This document shows positions 51,102 to 60,420 of a DNA stretch of 64,000 nucleotides, one piece after another; positions within the stretch are counted from its first letter, which is position 1; the number at the start of each line of letters is the position of its first letter. Source of the DNA: DASRDB01 sp035652815 (GTDB lineage Bacteria; Chloroflexota; Ktedonobacteria; Ktedonobacterales; Ktedonobacteraceae); the NCBI GenBank assembly GCA_035652815.1, contig DASRDB010000019.1, positions 248,001 to 312,000 on the forward strand, written 5' to 3'. The position numbers and the translations under genes are program-made. The notes beneath the pieces were generated by a model. It ran no database searches and was not told the origin of the DNA. It saw nothing but the letters and a program-made list of their open reading frames with translations.

Positions 51102-52940
51102 ATGGAAATGCCTCAACCCGATAACCAGGAACCGAGGGAAACAACTCGTTCCCCAAGAAATGCATCGAAGCGTCGAATTCTATGGATGCGCCTGGGAATC
51201 CCAGGGCTGGTTGTACTCGGTGGAGTACTGCTGCTGGGATTAATTGCTTTTCGTGTGATTGGTGGAATGGGCCACTATAGCACAATTGAAAAGCCGATTA
51301 GCGATGTGCTCAATATGGCCGACCATCACGCCTTAAAGTCAGTGACGATTAGTGGGAATGATGTTGTTGCTGTAGATGCGAAAGGTCAGCATTACCATGC
51401 GGTCAAAGAAGACGGGCAGTCGGTAACTGAGATTTTCCGACGCGATGGCGTCACGGTCAACATTGACAACGGCCAGCAGAATCAATGGTCGCAGGTGGTG
51501 ATCGACGTGATCTTCCTTGCCATTGTTGGCGGCGCGTTGTTCTATTTTTTCCGTCGCGGTGGCATGAGCGGCCAGGCAGGAGCTTTCGCCCGTTCTCGCG
51601 CTCGTCGTTTTAACGAGTCGCGCCCCTCCATTCTATTTAAGGATGTGGCAGGTGTGGAAGAGGCCAAGCAAGAACTTGAGGAGATCGTCGAATATCTCAA
51701 AGCGCCCGAGCGGTTTATTGCGATGGGCGCGCGTATTCCCAAAGGTGTCTTGCTTGTTGGTGCGCCCGGCACCGGCAAAACCCTGATCTCTCGCGCTGTT
51801 GCTGGCGAGGCTAACGTTCCTTTCTATAGCATAAGCGGCTCTGAATTTGTAGAGATGTTTGTGGGTGTAGGTGCTGCTCGCGTGCGCGACCTCTTCAAAG
51901 AAGCCAAAGAACATGCTCCCTGCATTGTCTTCATCGACGAAATCGACGCCGTTGGACGACACCGCAACAGTTCCGGCGTTGGGGGCAATGATGAGCGCGA
52001 ACAGACATTGAACCAGTTGCTCGTCGAGATGGACGGCTTTGATAAGCATACCAACGTCGTCGTGATTGCGGCAACCAACCGTCCGGATGTACTCGATCAG
52101 GCCCTGTTGCGCCCCGGGCGCTTCGACCGCCAGGTGATGCTGGACAAGCCCGATATTCGTGGCCGCCTGGCTATCCTGAAAGTACATGCCGAGGGCAAAC
52201 CTCTGGACGAAGATGTCACCCTGCTGGAACTGGCCCGGCAGACCGTCGGCTTCTCAGGCGCAGACCTCGCGAATCTGCTGAACGAGGCTGCCTTGCTGGC
52301 AGCACGTCGCCAGCAAAGCGTCATTCGCAAGCCCGAGCTTGACGAGGCTATCCTGCGTGTGATGGCCGGGCCGGAGCGCAAGAGCCGCCTCATTACTGAA
52401 GCGGAAAAGGCCATTATCGCCTATCACGAGGTAGGACACGCTATCGTCATGCGCTCTATTCCAGGCGCTGACCCGGTGCAGAAAGTGCAGGCTATCGCTC
52501 GCGGCATGGCGCTTGGTATAACTGTACAGGCCCCCAGCGAGGACCGCTATCTGATGCGCCGCTCAGAGTTGCTGGCCAAGATGGCTGGCGCGATGGGTGG
52601 ACGCGCCGCCGAGGAGATCATCTTTGGCGATATCACCACCGGCGCGGCCCAGGATATCGAGTATGTCACCAATGTTGCCCGCCGCATGGTTTGCGAATTT
52701 GGCATGAGTCCGCTCGGTTTGATCGCTATGAAGGGTGAGGGCGACGGCGGAAGCAAGATCAGCCCCGAACTGGCGGGGCGCATCGACGCGGAGATTGCCA
52801 AACTGGTCGATCAGGCCTATGAAACCGCGCTCAATATCCTGCGCGAGAAAAAGGATAAACTCGTCACCATTTCGGAACACCTGATTGAGGTTGAAACCAT
52901 CGACGGTTCTGAACTTGACGAACTCCTGTTTGCCGCATGA
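51102..52940 (+). CDS. ftsH: ATP-dependent zinc metalloprotease FtsH
   Basis: 612 residues. A first membrane helix (WMRLGIPGLVVLGGVLLLGLIAF) is followed by a short extracytoplasmic domain of about 75 residues, a second helix (VVIDVIFLAIVGGALFYFF), then the AAA domain: Walker A VGAPGTGKT, Walker B CIVFIDEIDAVGR, SRH NRPDVLDQALLRPGRFDR. The protease part has the zinc motif AIIAYHEVGHA (HExxH). Membrane-anchored hexamer that degrades unstable and misassembled membrane proteins. Followed by thpR with 4-bp overlap. Confidence 0.96.
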   Translation: MEMPQPDNQEPRETTRSPRNASKRRILWMRLGIPGLVVLGGVLLLGLIAFRVIGGMGHYSTIEKPISDVLNMADHHALKSVTISGNDVVAVDAKGQHYHAVKEDGQSVTEIFRRDGVTVNIDNGQQNQWSQVVIDVIFLAIVGGALFYFFRRGGMSGQAGAFARSRARRFNESRPSILFKDVAGVEEAKQELEEIVEYLKAPERFIAMGARIPKGVLLVGAPGTGKTLISRAVAGEANVPFYSISGSEFVEMFVGVGAARVRDLFKEAKEHAPCIVFIDEIDAVGRHRNSSGVGGNDEREQTLNQLLVEMDGFDKHTNVVVIAATNRPDVLDQALLRPGRFDRQVMLDKPDIRGRLAILKVHAEGKPLDEDVTLLELARQTVGFSGADLANLLNEAALLAARRQQSVIRKPELDEAILRVMAGPERKSRLITEAEKAIIAYHEVGHAIVMRSIPGADPVQKVQAIARGMALGITVQAPSEDRYLMRRSELLAKMAGAMGGRAAEEIIFGDITTGAAQDIEYVTNVARRMVCEFGMSPLGLIAMKGEGDGGSKISPELAGRIDAEIAKLVDQAYETALNILREKKDKLVTISEHLIEVETIDGSELDELLFAA

Positions 52941-53524
52941 CACGCACCTTTATCGCGCTCGAACAAAATGAGTCCTTGCAGCGTTCGCTCGGCGAGATCA
53001 TCGACCGGGCGGCGCGTGATCTGCCCGCCTTACGTTGGGTAGACCCGGCAGGGATTCATCTCACCCTTGCCTTTCTCGGCGACCTGGAAGATGTCCAGGT
53101 CGCTTCCGCGATTGAAGCAGCCGAGAAGGCAGCCCAACATATTCCGCCCTTTGAGTACAGGCTCAAAGGGCTGGGCATTTTTGGCTCTCCGCAGCAGCCG
53201 CGTGTCTTGTGGATGGGCATCGAAGACCTGCCAAACGCACAGCTACACGGCTCTTCCTTACAACAACTGCATCGCGCCTTGAACCGCGAACTCGAACGGC
53301 GCGACTTCCCAGTGGAAAAAAGATCTTTCTCGCCACACCTGACCCTGGCCCGTGTCAAGCAAGCGCTTTCTCCCGAAGAGCAGCGCTCTCTGCAACGCCT
53401 GTTGCGCACGAAAGTAATATCCACAGAACTCTACCCGGTACGCAGCCTTGACGTGATGAAAAGCGAACTTTTTCGCAGCGGCGCAAAATATACCCGTTTG
53501 CAAGCCTGTCCTCTGGGTGGTTAG
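52937..53524 (+). CDS. thpR: RNA 2',3'-cyclic phosphodiesterase
   Basis: 195 residues of the 2H phosphoesterase superfamily. Both HxTx motifs are present: GIHLTLAFLG and FSPHLTLARVK, along with an N-terminal RTFIALEQN. Opens 2',3'-cyclic phosphates at RNA ends. Its ATG overlaps the TGA of ftsH (ATGA), so translation is probably coupled. Confidence 0.93.
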   Translation: MTRTFIALEQNESLQRSLGEIIDRAARDLPALRWVDPAGIHLTLAFLGDLEDVQVASAIEAAEKAAQHIPPFEYRLKGLGIFGSPQQPRVLWMGIEDLPNAQLHGSSLQQLHRALNRELERRDFPVEKRSFSPHLTLARVKQALSPEEQRSLQRLLRTKVISTELYPVRSLDVMKSELFRSGAKYTRLQACPLGG

Positions 53525-53643
53525 TTCCCAAATTTGGCATCGAGTGGGCGTCAGATTTGTGCGGGTGGCTTCCGTTCCCCCTACCGGTTGCAAAAACATA
53601 ACGCGCAAACTTTGGTACCTGAACAGTTTCCAATCGCTGTAAA

Positions 53644-53669
53644 ACCTGTTACAATACATAGTAACAGGT
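53644..53669. promoter_or_regulatory. Palindromic operator over the thrB -10 box
   Basis: ACCTGTTAC-AATACATA-GTAACAGGT is a 9-bp perfect palindrome with 8-nt spacer; TACAAT (53650-53655) within it can serve as -10 box. Placement suggests repressor control of thrB-thrC. Confidence 0.6.
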
Positions 53670-53691
53670 AGACTTGAGGAAAGGTACTGAA

Positions 53692-54699
53692 CTGGCTTTG
53701 GCACTGGTAAAACCCGTTGTGGTTTCTGTTTTAACGCCTGCGACCTCGGCGAATCTTGGCCCCGGCTTTGATAGCCTTGGCCTGGCTTTACAACTGTATA
53801 ATCGATTCGATGTCCAGCTAACAGAAGGCGATCCTTATCAACCCGATATTCAGATTGAGGGGTCGCTCGGCGCTGAGCTTTCTACCGGGCCGGATAATCT
53901 TTTCTTTCGCGCCTTTACGGCTCTTTTTGAGAAGCAGGGCGTGGAAGTGCCGCATGTGCATATCCGCATGACCATCTCCATTCCTCCTGGTTGCGGCCTG
54001 GGCAGCAGCGCCACTGCCGTTGTCGGCGGTCTGGTGGCCGCGAACGAATTGCTGCGCCAGCAGGAAAAAAACCTTCCTAAAGAGGAATTATTGGAGCCCG
54101 CCGTAGAGATCGAGGCTGGCAATCATCCTGATAATGTTGCGCCTGCCCTGCTTGGCGGGCTGGTCGCCACAACCAACGTGCAGGGCAAGATTCATGCCGT
54201 GAAAACACGCTTTCCAGATGCCTTAAAAGCCGTCATCTTTACTCCCTCCTTTCCGATGGATACCGTCGCGGGTAGAAAGCTATTGCCCTCAACCTACTCG
54301 AAAGCCGATGTCACCTTTAACACTGGGCGTGTGGCTCTGTTGCTCACTGCTTTACAGACCGGGCGTTACGAACTGATCGGTGAGGCCATGCAAGATCGGC
54401 TACACCAGCCATATCGCCAGGCACTTTTTCCGGCCATGCCCGCTATCATCGATGCCGCGATTGCCGCAGGCGCGTATGGAGCCAGCCTCTCCGGCGGCGG
54501 TTCATCGTTAATTGCCCTTGCCAGTTCCAACTTTTCGGCTATTTTGAAAGCAATGCAGGAAGCCGCTCGTTTATCAGGTGTAGAGGGAACCGGGCGCATC
54601 TTGCGAGCCGATCAGAACGGGGCGCGTGTAGTGAATACTGGCCGCACGCGCAGGCGCAAAGAAGACGATTATCGCTTCCCCTCCAGTGTTTTGCACTAA
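53692..54699 (+). CDS. thrB: Homoserine kinase
   Basis: About 335 residues; GHMP kinase. Start is uncertain. The SD AGGAAAGG (53677-53684) is 7 nt from CTG at 53692, while TTG codons at 53674 (overlapping the SD side) and 53698 (13 nt away) are alternatives. Motifs: TPATSANLGPGFDSLGLAL, the ATP loop PPGCGLGSSATAVVGGL, and SLSGGGSSLIAL near the C-terminus. Phosphorylates homoserine for threonine synthesis; thrC follows. The C-terminal tail is basic. Confidence 0.93.
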   Translation: MALALVKPVVVSVLTPATSANLGPGFDSLGLALQLYNRFDVQLTEGDPYQPDIQIEGSLGAELSTGPDNLFFRAFTALFEKQGVEVPHVHIRMTISIPPGCGLGSSATAVVGGLVAANELLRQQEKNLPKEELLEPAVEIEAGNHPDNVAPALLGGLVATTNVQGKIHAVKTRFPDALKAVIFTPSFPMDTVAGRKLLPSTYSKADVTFNTGRVALLLTALQTGRYELIGEAMQDRLHQPYRQALFPAMPAIIDAAIAAGAYGASLSGGGSSLIALASSNFSAILKAMQEAARLSGVEGTGRILRADQNGARVVNTGRTRRRKEDDYRFPSSVLH

Positions 54700-54749
54700 G
54701 ATCGCTTGAATTGGGCAACGCTTGAAGTGAAAGGATGTTGTAGTTTCCC

Positions 54750-56201
54750 ATGCAAAAGAATTCTACGGGCCTGCAGTCCGATCAATTCCAGATGAGCGCG
54801 CTTCAGCACTCCAGGCAGCCTCTGGAGTTGGTTTCGCTGCGCTGCGTGGAATGCAATGCGCAGTATCCGGCGATAGAAGCAGCGCCACGTTATCGCTGTA
54901 ATTGTGGTGGCGTGCTGGACGTAGAGATGCCTTTTGCTCATCCATCGCAGCAGCCAGCGCTCCAGGAAGCATTCGAGGCGATGGCCGCATCCGAGAGTGA
55001 CCTTACGCCACCCGCTGGGGCTTCCTGGCGACAGCTTTTTGATGAGCGCGCCGCCACACCCATGCTCTGGAACACGGCAACGAACATACTCGACCGCAGC
55101 GGTGTCTGGCGCTATCGTGAGTTGATTTTACCCTTACCAACTGAGCATATAGTGAGCCGACCGGAAGGGAATACCGCGCTCTATCCTGTTGGCCTGGATC
55201 ATGTTGACGATACACGCAAAGGCCATAGCGAAATTGGTCGCTTCGCGGGAGTCGAACGCCTCTTTCTCAAGCACGAGGGAGAGAATCCTACAGGCAGCTT
55301 TAAAGATCGAGGCATGACCGTCGGCGTCTCGATGGCGAAAATGTTGGGTGCGCGTGCCGTCGCCTGCGCTTCGACGGGCAATACCTCCGCCTCACTGGCC
55401 TCGTATGCCGCTCAGGCAGGTATGCAATGCTTTGTCTTTCTTCCTGCCTCCAATGTAGCGGCGGGAAAACTGGCGCAAACGCTGGCCTATGGAGCCACCA
55501 CTATTCAGGTTCGGGGCGATTTTGATGATGCTATGCGCCTGGTCGAACAGGTCTGTGATGAACTGGGCATTTACCTGCTCAATTCGCTCAACCCTTATCG
55601 TATCGAGGGGCAGAAAGCCATTGCCTTCGAGACCTTGCAGCAACTGGACTGGCAGGCTCCTGACTGGCTGGTGCTTCCGGCGGGCAATCTTGGCAATACC
55701 TCAGCTATCGGCAAAGCCCTCCAGCAGGCCTACCAGCTTGGCTTAATCAGCCATCTCCCGCGCATTGCCTCGATCCAGGCGGCGGGCGCGAATCCATTCT
55801 ACCGCAGCTTTGTAAAAGGCTTTGCCACACGCGAGAGTGTTCAGGCGCAGACGGTGGCCACTGCCATCAAAATTGGTAATCCCGTGAGCTTTACTCGCGC
55901 CCGCCGGGTTATCGAGCAGACGAACGGCCTCGTAGAAATGGTCAGCGATGAAGAGATTCTTGAGGCTAAGCGCGTGATTGATCGCGCTGGTATCGGCTGC
56001 GAACCCGCTTCAGCCGCCTCTCTCGCCGGTGTTCGCAAACTGGTGCAGCAGGGACGCATTAAGCGTGACGAGCGCGTAGTTGCTATTCTGACCGGCAATT
56101 TGTTGAAAGATAGCCAGACGGGCATTCCCGAGCAGCGTCAAGAAACGGTGGTCGATGCACACATGGACGCGGTGAGAAACCTGTTGCAAAAATTCGTATA
56201 A
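54750..56201 (+). CDS. thrC: Threonine synthase
   Basis: 483 residues. The N-terminal ~80 residues include a zinc-ribbon-like Cys set (LRCVECNAQYPAIE ... YRCNCGGVLD). The PLP core has ENPTGSFKDRGMTVGVSMAK with the PLP lysine, ASTGNTSASLASYAAQAG, and VLPAGNLGNTSAIGKAL. Converts O-phosphohomoserine to threonine. The 50-bp spacing to thrB fits an operon. Final tail carries KDSQTGIPEQ. All catalytic features look intact. Confidence 0.95.
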   Translation: MQKNSTGLQSDQFQMSALQHSRQPLELVSLRCVECNAQYPAIEAAPRYRCNCGGVLDVEMPFAHPSQQPALQEAFEAMAASESDLTPPAGASWRQLFDERAATPMLWNTATNILDRSGVWRYRELILPLPTEHIVSRPEGNTALYPVGLDHVDDTRKGHSEIGRFAGVERLFLKHEGENPTGSFKDRGMTVGVSMAKMLGARAVACASTGNTSASLASYAAQAGMQCFVFLPASNVAAGKLAQTLAYGATTIQVRGDFDDAMRLVEQVCDELGIYLLNSLNPYRIEGQKAIAFETLQQLDWQAPDWLVLPAGNLGNTSAIGKALQQAYQLGLISHLPRIASIQAAGANPFYRSFVKGFATRESVQAQTVATAIKIGNPVSFTRARRVIEQTNGLVEMVSDEEILEAKRVIDRAGIGCEPASAASLAGVRKLVQQGRIKRDERVVAILTGNLLKDSQTGIPEQRQETVVDAHMDAVRNLLQKFV

Positions 56202-56213
56202 AGGAGCTGGCTT

Positions 56214-58352
56214 CTGTCAACGACGGATATCTCGACATCACCTGTGGAAGCGCCGGAGAAGGCACCTCGACAACGCTGGCACGAAATATTGCGCGTCTTA
56301 CGTTCCTGGCTACTCACCTGGGAAATCTATCCAATCCTGGTGCTGGCAGGGTTTTTGCGTCTCTACGCGATCTCCTCTACAGAGTTTGATGAAGATCAGG
56401 CGATGGTTTTTCGCATGGCTCGCGATGCGGTTCTGCATGGCCTGATTCCCGCCACCAGCAATATCGCCTCCATCCGTATTGTCAATCCGCCTGCGGTCAT
56501 CTACCTGCTGATACCTGTCGCGGCCTTCACGTCGAATCCGCTCTGGGGGGCTGTCTTCGTCGCCATCTTAAATATCGTAGCAGTTTTGCTGACGTATGCT
56601 TTTGTGTGCCGCTATTATGGAAGACTGGCTGGTAGTATCGCTGCCCTGCTCTATGCCACTGCCACCACTCCTGTGTATTTCAGCCGCTTCATCTGGCAGC
56701 AAAACATGATCGCCCCATTCGTTGTTCTCTTCCTGTTCATGCTTTTCCGTGGAGCCGTTGAACGACGCAAGGGCTGGCTATTCCCCGCGCTCCTCCTACT
56801 GGGCATCATGGTGCAATTGCACGAGACGACCGCGCTGCTGGCTATTCCTCTGGTGGTAGCGCTCCTGCTTGCTCCTGAGACAGTGCGCTGGCGCGATGTG
56901 GCCTTTGGCCTGCTCTCCCTGCTGGTTATCTTTTCTACCTATATTATCTGGGAAATTGCCTCGAAGTTTTTCGATGTAAATGTGCTGCTTCGTGTTGCGC
57001 AACTGCATGCGCGTATCGACGGCACCGCCTTCAACTATTATATTGACTTTTTCAGCCCCTATAATCAGCGACCGTCGAATCCGCATACTCTGACCTTTGC
57101 GCTGACGCCTCTACTCATCTGGTTGCGTCGTTTTGTGCTGGCACTGGTTGCGGGTGGGTTCGTCACGGCCTTACTATTGTTGGTACATACCTTCCGAAGC
57201 ACGAAGACTGGTGATGCTGCTCCCCCTGAAAATGCAGCGTCTGGTATATTCTCGTGTATCTGGCAAGGCTGGACTCGTTTTCGCTCCTCGCCCGCGCGCC
57301 GCGGCCTGACGATTCTACTTATCTGGCAGGTAGTGCCGGTGTTATTGCTTTCTCGCCACGCCGTTCCCGTGTACTCCTACTATCTCTTGCTGCTCATGCC
57401 TGGCCCATTTATTCTGGCGGGCCTGTGTGCTTCACGCCTTATTGCCTGGTTGCGGCAGGCGAAGCAGCCCTGGAACCTTTTCCGCTACGCTATTTACATC
57501 ATTGCTGTGTTTATCATTGCCGGACAATTCACCGGAACGACTGCGAGCCTGATCGATGAAGCGAGCGGTAATAACACGCATGCCTACGGCTATAACGACC
57601 TCACTTCGCTGCAACACGCTGTAAACGAGGCCGACCAACTGGCTCAGCAGAGACACCTGAGCCACGTCTACATTGCCTCTGGAGTCTATACCCGAGGCGC
57701 GCTGCGCTATCTTGCCGAGCAGGATTCGACTCCTACCACCGTCTTTGACGCTTCCAGTTGTCTTATCCTGCCTGCCGCATCAAGTGCCCCTACCGTATTC
57801 CTGGTCGGCCCAGATGTCTCGCTCGCCCAAACCCTTTTGAACCGATTCGCCTCTATAAAACTGGTAGATCGTCCGCCCCGCACTGGCAGCGCCCCTTTCC
57901 AGTTATATATTGTCCAGCCCTTACCAACGCAACCTGCTTCTGCTCTCGGTTTTGAGGGCAACCTGCAACTGCTAGATAGCCATCTCCAACAAATTCAAGA
58001 TCAAGGAATAACACAACTTGTCGCTCGTTGGAATCTGCTACGTAACGAGCAGCCCATCTATCGCACTACTTATACCTACACGCTATCCGCTCAAATTCCT
58101 GGCAATACTCTGAACAGCCAGTGTACCTCTACCGATCTGCAAGCAGGAGAACAAGTGATAACGGCTTTTGCCTTGCCAGCAGGAATAACCTCGATTTCGT
58201 CGCCGTCGCTGAGTATCAGTGCCGTCTTCTCTAAACTTGGCCCGCACAATTTGCAACTGGGCCCTTTTCAATTGGAGAATATTCGCGATCAACGGACGAA
58301 TGTGGAGCAATTGAGGGCGGGGGATGGAAGTAATAGGATTAACCTGCAATAA
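56214..58352 (+). CDS. Membrane glycosyltransferase, GT39/ArnT-like
   Basis: About 712 residues. AAAGGAG (56200-56206, overlapping the thrC stop) is 7 nt from CTG at 56214; the first normal start, GTG at 56244, has no SD. Around ten or more membrane segments. Early acidic motif YAISSTEFDEDQAMVFRMARD is the DE-type catalytic loop of GT39/GT-C enzymes (Dol-P-Man:protein O-mannosyltransferase-like). The C-terminal ~250 residues form an extracytoplasmic domain. Transfers a sugar from a polyprenyl donor outside the membrane; substrate unknown. Third gene of the thrB-thrC unit by position. Confidence 0.82.
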   Translation: MSTTDISTSPVEAPEKAPRQRWHEILRVLRSWLLTWEIYPILVLAGFLRLYAISSTEFDEDQAMVFRMARDAVLHGLIPATSNIASIRIVNPPAVIYLLIPVAAFTSNPLWGAVFVAILNIVAVLLTYAFVCRYYGRLAGSIAALLYATATTPVYFSRFIWQQNMIAPFVVLFLFMLFRGAVERRKGWLFPALLLLGIMVQLHETTALLAIPLVVALLLAPETVRWRDVAFGLLSLLVIFSTYIIWEIASKFFDVNVLLRVAQLHARIDGTAFNYYIDFFSPYNQRPSNPHTLTFALTPLLIWLRRFVLALVAGGFVTALLLLVHTFRSTKTGDAAPPENAASGIFSCIWQGWTRFRSSPARRGLTILLIWQVVPVLLLSRHAVPVYSYYLLLLMPGPFILAGLCASRLIAWLRQAKQPWNLFRYAIYIIAVFIIAGQFTGTTASLIDEASGNNTHAYGYNDLTSLQHAVNEADQLAQQRHLSHVYIASGVYTRGALRYLAEQDSTPTTVFDASSCLILPAASSAPTVFLVGPDVSLAQTLLNRFASIKLVDRPPRTGSAPFQLYIVQPLPTQPASALGFEGNLQLLDSHLQQIQDQGITQLVARWNLLRNEQPIYRTTYTYTLSAQIPGNTLNSQCTSTDLQAGEQVITAFALPAGITSISSPSLSISAVFSKLGPHNLQLGPFQLENIRDQRTNVEQLRAGDGSNRINLQ

Positions 58353-58494
58353 CCTGATACGTACATACTATTAAAGATATATCTAGCGCCAGGAAGAGAA
58401 GACTGATAAAATATGCATAGTACACCAGGATATCCCACAAGCTATTTCCAGGCGTCATAGACAATAGAATGGGATATCCTGAAGGAGCAAAAGT

Positions 58495-58911
58495 GTGAAA
58501 ACGCTGCGGCGAAAATCAAAATGGTTGCCAGCCTGGGAGATGCCTTCTGATCCGGTGAAGGCGGTCTTATGGTTCTTTCACTGGCTTTTACGGGTGCTGG
58601 TGCGCTATTTTTTCATTTTGATTATCGCCGGTATTGCATATGAGACTTACCTGAACGGTGTGGTGGGCTTTTTTGGCACGCTGCTGGTTGGCCTGCTCGT
58701 CTGGGCGGGCTTCGCGGTACTCCTGGTTTTTATCAATTTCAGCACCAATGTCTCGCGGGTGATGGAAGATGTGAACCGCATTCAGCATGGCTATCCACCG
58801 CGCAGCCCATTTTTTTCATCTGAACCGCCGGAAGAACCACTCAATGGCCACGTGGTCGAAGGCACAATTACCGACCTGGAAGAGGAGCGGCGCAAACGAC
58901 GTCACGAATAA
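58495..58911 (+). CDS. Hypothetical small membrane protein
   Basis: 138 residues, GTG start with AAGGAG upstream. Two hydrophobic segments: YFFILIIAGIAYETYLNGVV and FFGTLLVGLLVWAGFAVLLVF. The C-terminal ~50 residues are charged and end in EEERRKRRHE. No family recognised. It ends 3 bp from the stop of manA on the other strand. Confidence 0.65.
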   Translation: MKTLRRKSKWLPAWEMPSDPVKAVLWFFHWLLRVLVRYFFILIIAGIAYETYLNGVVGFFGTLLVGLLVWAGFAVLLVFINFSTNVSRVMEDVNRIQHGYPPRSPFFSSEPPEEPLNGHVVEGTITDLEEERRKRRHE

Positions 58912-58914
58912 TCT

Positions 58915-59952
58915 CTATTCGTTCTCCGCTTTCCAAACTTCCCACGCTTCATCACCCGCCACTGGGACGTAGGAATAGAGCAGCTTCCCATTCCCCTCAA
59001 GCATAAATTCGCCTATAGTGGCAGGCAGCACCATTGTCTGACCACGCGCTAATTCCTGGCTAAACTCAAACGCGGCACCATAGCGTACTCGCGCTTCCGC
59101 TCCTAACGAAGTAACGATGTTGCAACTTTCTCGTGTCCGGATTTTCATATAGCCATAAGTATTTGCTGTCTGTTTAAGTTCCACTTCACGTGTGACAAAA
59201 TAGCGGCAGGCGACCAGGCAGCGATCAGTATAACTGGCCTCACAATGCAGTAGAACTGGTTGCCATTTGATGCGGGGAGAGCGATCATAGCGTGAAACAT
59301 CGAGCGAACGCTCGATATGCAGTTCGCGTGGCGTACCATTGGCAGTCAGGCGACCATAATCATACATGCGGTAGGTGATATCGGAGTATTCTTGCAGTTC
59401 GTAGAGCATGACGCCACTGCCAATCGCGTGAACCGTTCCGGCGGGCACGAAGATCACATCTCCCGGCTGTACCTCTACCTCTTCGAGCAATGTTTCCAGC
59501 TTTACCTCTGCGATGGCTTTTTGTACCTCTTCGCGAGAGGTTGGGCCTTTGAAGCCATGCACAATTGTCGCGCCCGGCTCCGCGTCCAGCACGTACCAGA
59601 ATTCGGTTTTGCCCAGCTTGCCGGATTCGTGACGTGCAGCGTAATCATCATCAGGGTGTACCTGTACCGATAGTTTGGCGTTGGCGTCAATGAATTTTGC
59701 CAGCAGTGGGAAACGATGTCCAAAAATTGCGATGGCCTGCTTACCTAAAAGAGCTTCATCGTATGTTTTGACCAGTTCCCCGAGCGTCTTCCCGGTATAT
59801 GGTTCGTTTTGCGCCAGGGTATTTATCTCGGTTTCCCAGGCTTCACCTATCATGCAATCGCCTGGAGGAAGCGCCTTCCACCTGGCATATTCTAACCGTC
59901 GTCCCCCCCAGATTGTTTCATGCAAAGACGCTTCTAAACGGATCGGATGCAT
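58915..59952 (-). CDS. manA: Mannose-6-phosphate isomerase, class I
   Basis: 345 residues from the ATG at 59952 (MHPIRLEASLHETIWGGRRL), which avoids overlap with the upstream gene; a TTG at 60012 is possible. Cupin zinc enzyme interconverting mannose-6-P and fructose-6-P. Metal-binding pattern LSVQVHPDDDYA (with His and acidic ligand), GKTEFWYVLDAEPGATIVHGF, and VFVPAGTVHAIGSGVML all fit. It would feed GDP-mannose synthesis together with the nucleotidyltransferase gene at 24-26 kb. A thioredoxin-like gene lies 31 bp upstream. Confidence 0.9.
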   Translation of the reverse strand: MHPIRLEASLHETIWGGRRLEYARWKALPPGDCMIGEAWETEINTLAQNEPYTGKTLGELVKTYDEALLGKQAIAIFGHRFPLLAKFIDANAKLSVQVHPDDDYAARHESGKLGKTEFWYVLDAEPGATIVHGFKGPTSREEVQKAIAEVKLETLLEEVEVQPGDVIFVPAGTVHAIGSGVMLYELQEYSDITYRMYDYGRLTANGTPRELHIERSLDVSRYDRSPRIKWQPVLLHCEASYTDRCLVACRYFVTREVELKQTANTYGYMKIRTRESCNIVTSLGAEARVRYGAAFEFSQELARGQTMVLPATIGEFMLEGNGKLLYSYVPVAGDEAWEVWKAENE

Positions 59953-59983
59953 AAACCGCGTGCAATTCCCTTCTACATCGACA

Positions 59984-60331
59984 TTAAAAATGCGCGAGCA
60001 ACACTCCCTCAATCTGCCTGCGAAGCTTTTCTCGCATCACAATCCCTTTGATACGATTAATCTCCTGTCCGTTCTTGAGGAAAATCAGCGTAGGTATGCC
60101 ATCTACCTGCCACTGATTCGTGAGGTCGGTGTTAGTATCAACATCCAGACGCGCAAAGGTAACGCGGTCAGCGTACTCCTTGCTGATCACCTCGAATTCA
60201 GGTTCAAATATCTGGCAGGCGCTGCTCTTGCTCGATGTGAAATTAACAATAACCATATTCGGTGCCTGTAGCACCTGTTCGGCGAAATCTTTCCCAGTTA
60301 CATCGATGTAACTTGCTTGCTGATCTGCCAT
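59984..60331 (-). CDS. Thioredoxin-like protein lacking the first active-site cysteine
   Basis: 115 residues, standard thioredoxin length and fold pattern (IVNFTSS ... FEPEFEVISKEYADRVTFARLDVDTNTDLTNQW ... GIPTLIFLKNGQE with cis-Pro). The WCGPC site is replaced by KSSAC: Ser36 in place of the nucleophilic Cys, and Cys39 retained. Ordinary disulfide exchange is not possible by this site. It may hold or bind partner thiols or act as a chaperone-like protein (inference). First gene before manA. Confidence 0.85.
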   Translation of the reverse strand: MADQQASYIDVTGKDFAEQVLQAPNMVIVNFTSSKSSACQIFEPEFEVISKEYADRVTFARLDVDTNTDLTNQWQVDGIPTLIFLKNGQEINRIKGIVMREKLRRQIEGVLLAHF

Positions 60332-60420
60332 GATACCCCCTCATCCTATGTGTTTGCTCACGCCTTTGTGCTGAAGAGTATCACTCGAGCGCGGCATTGT
60401 CAAGAAAACCAGCTTTGATG

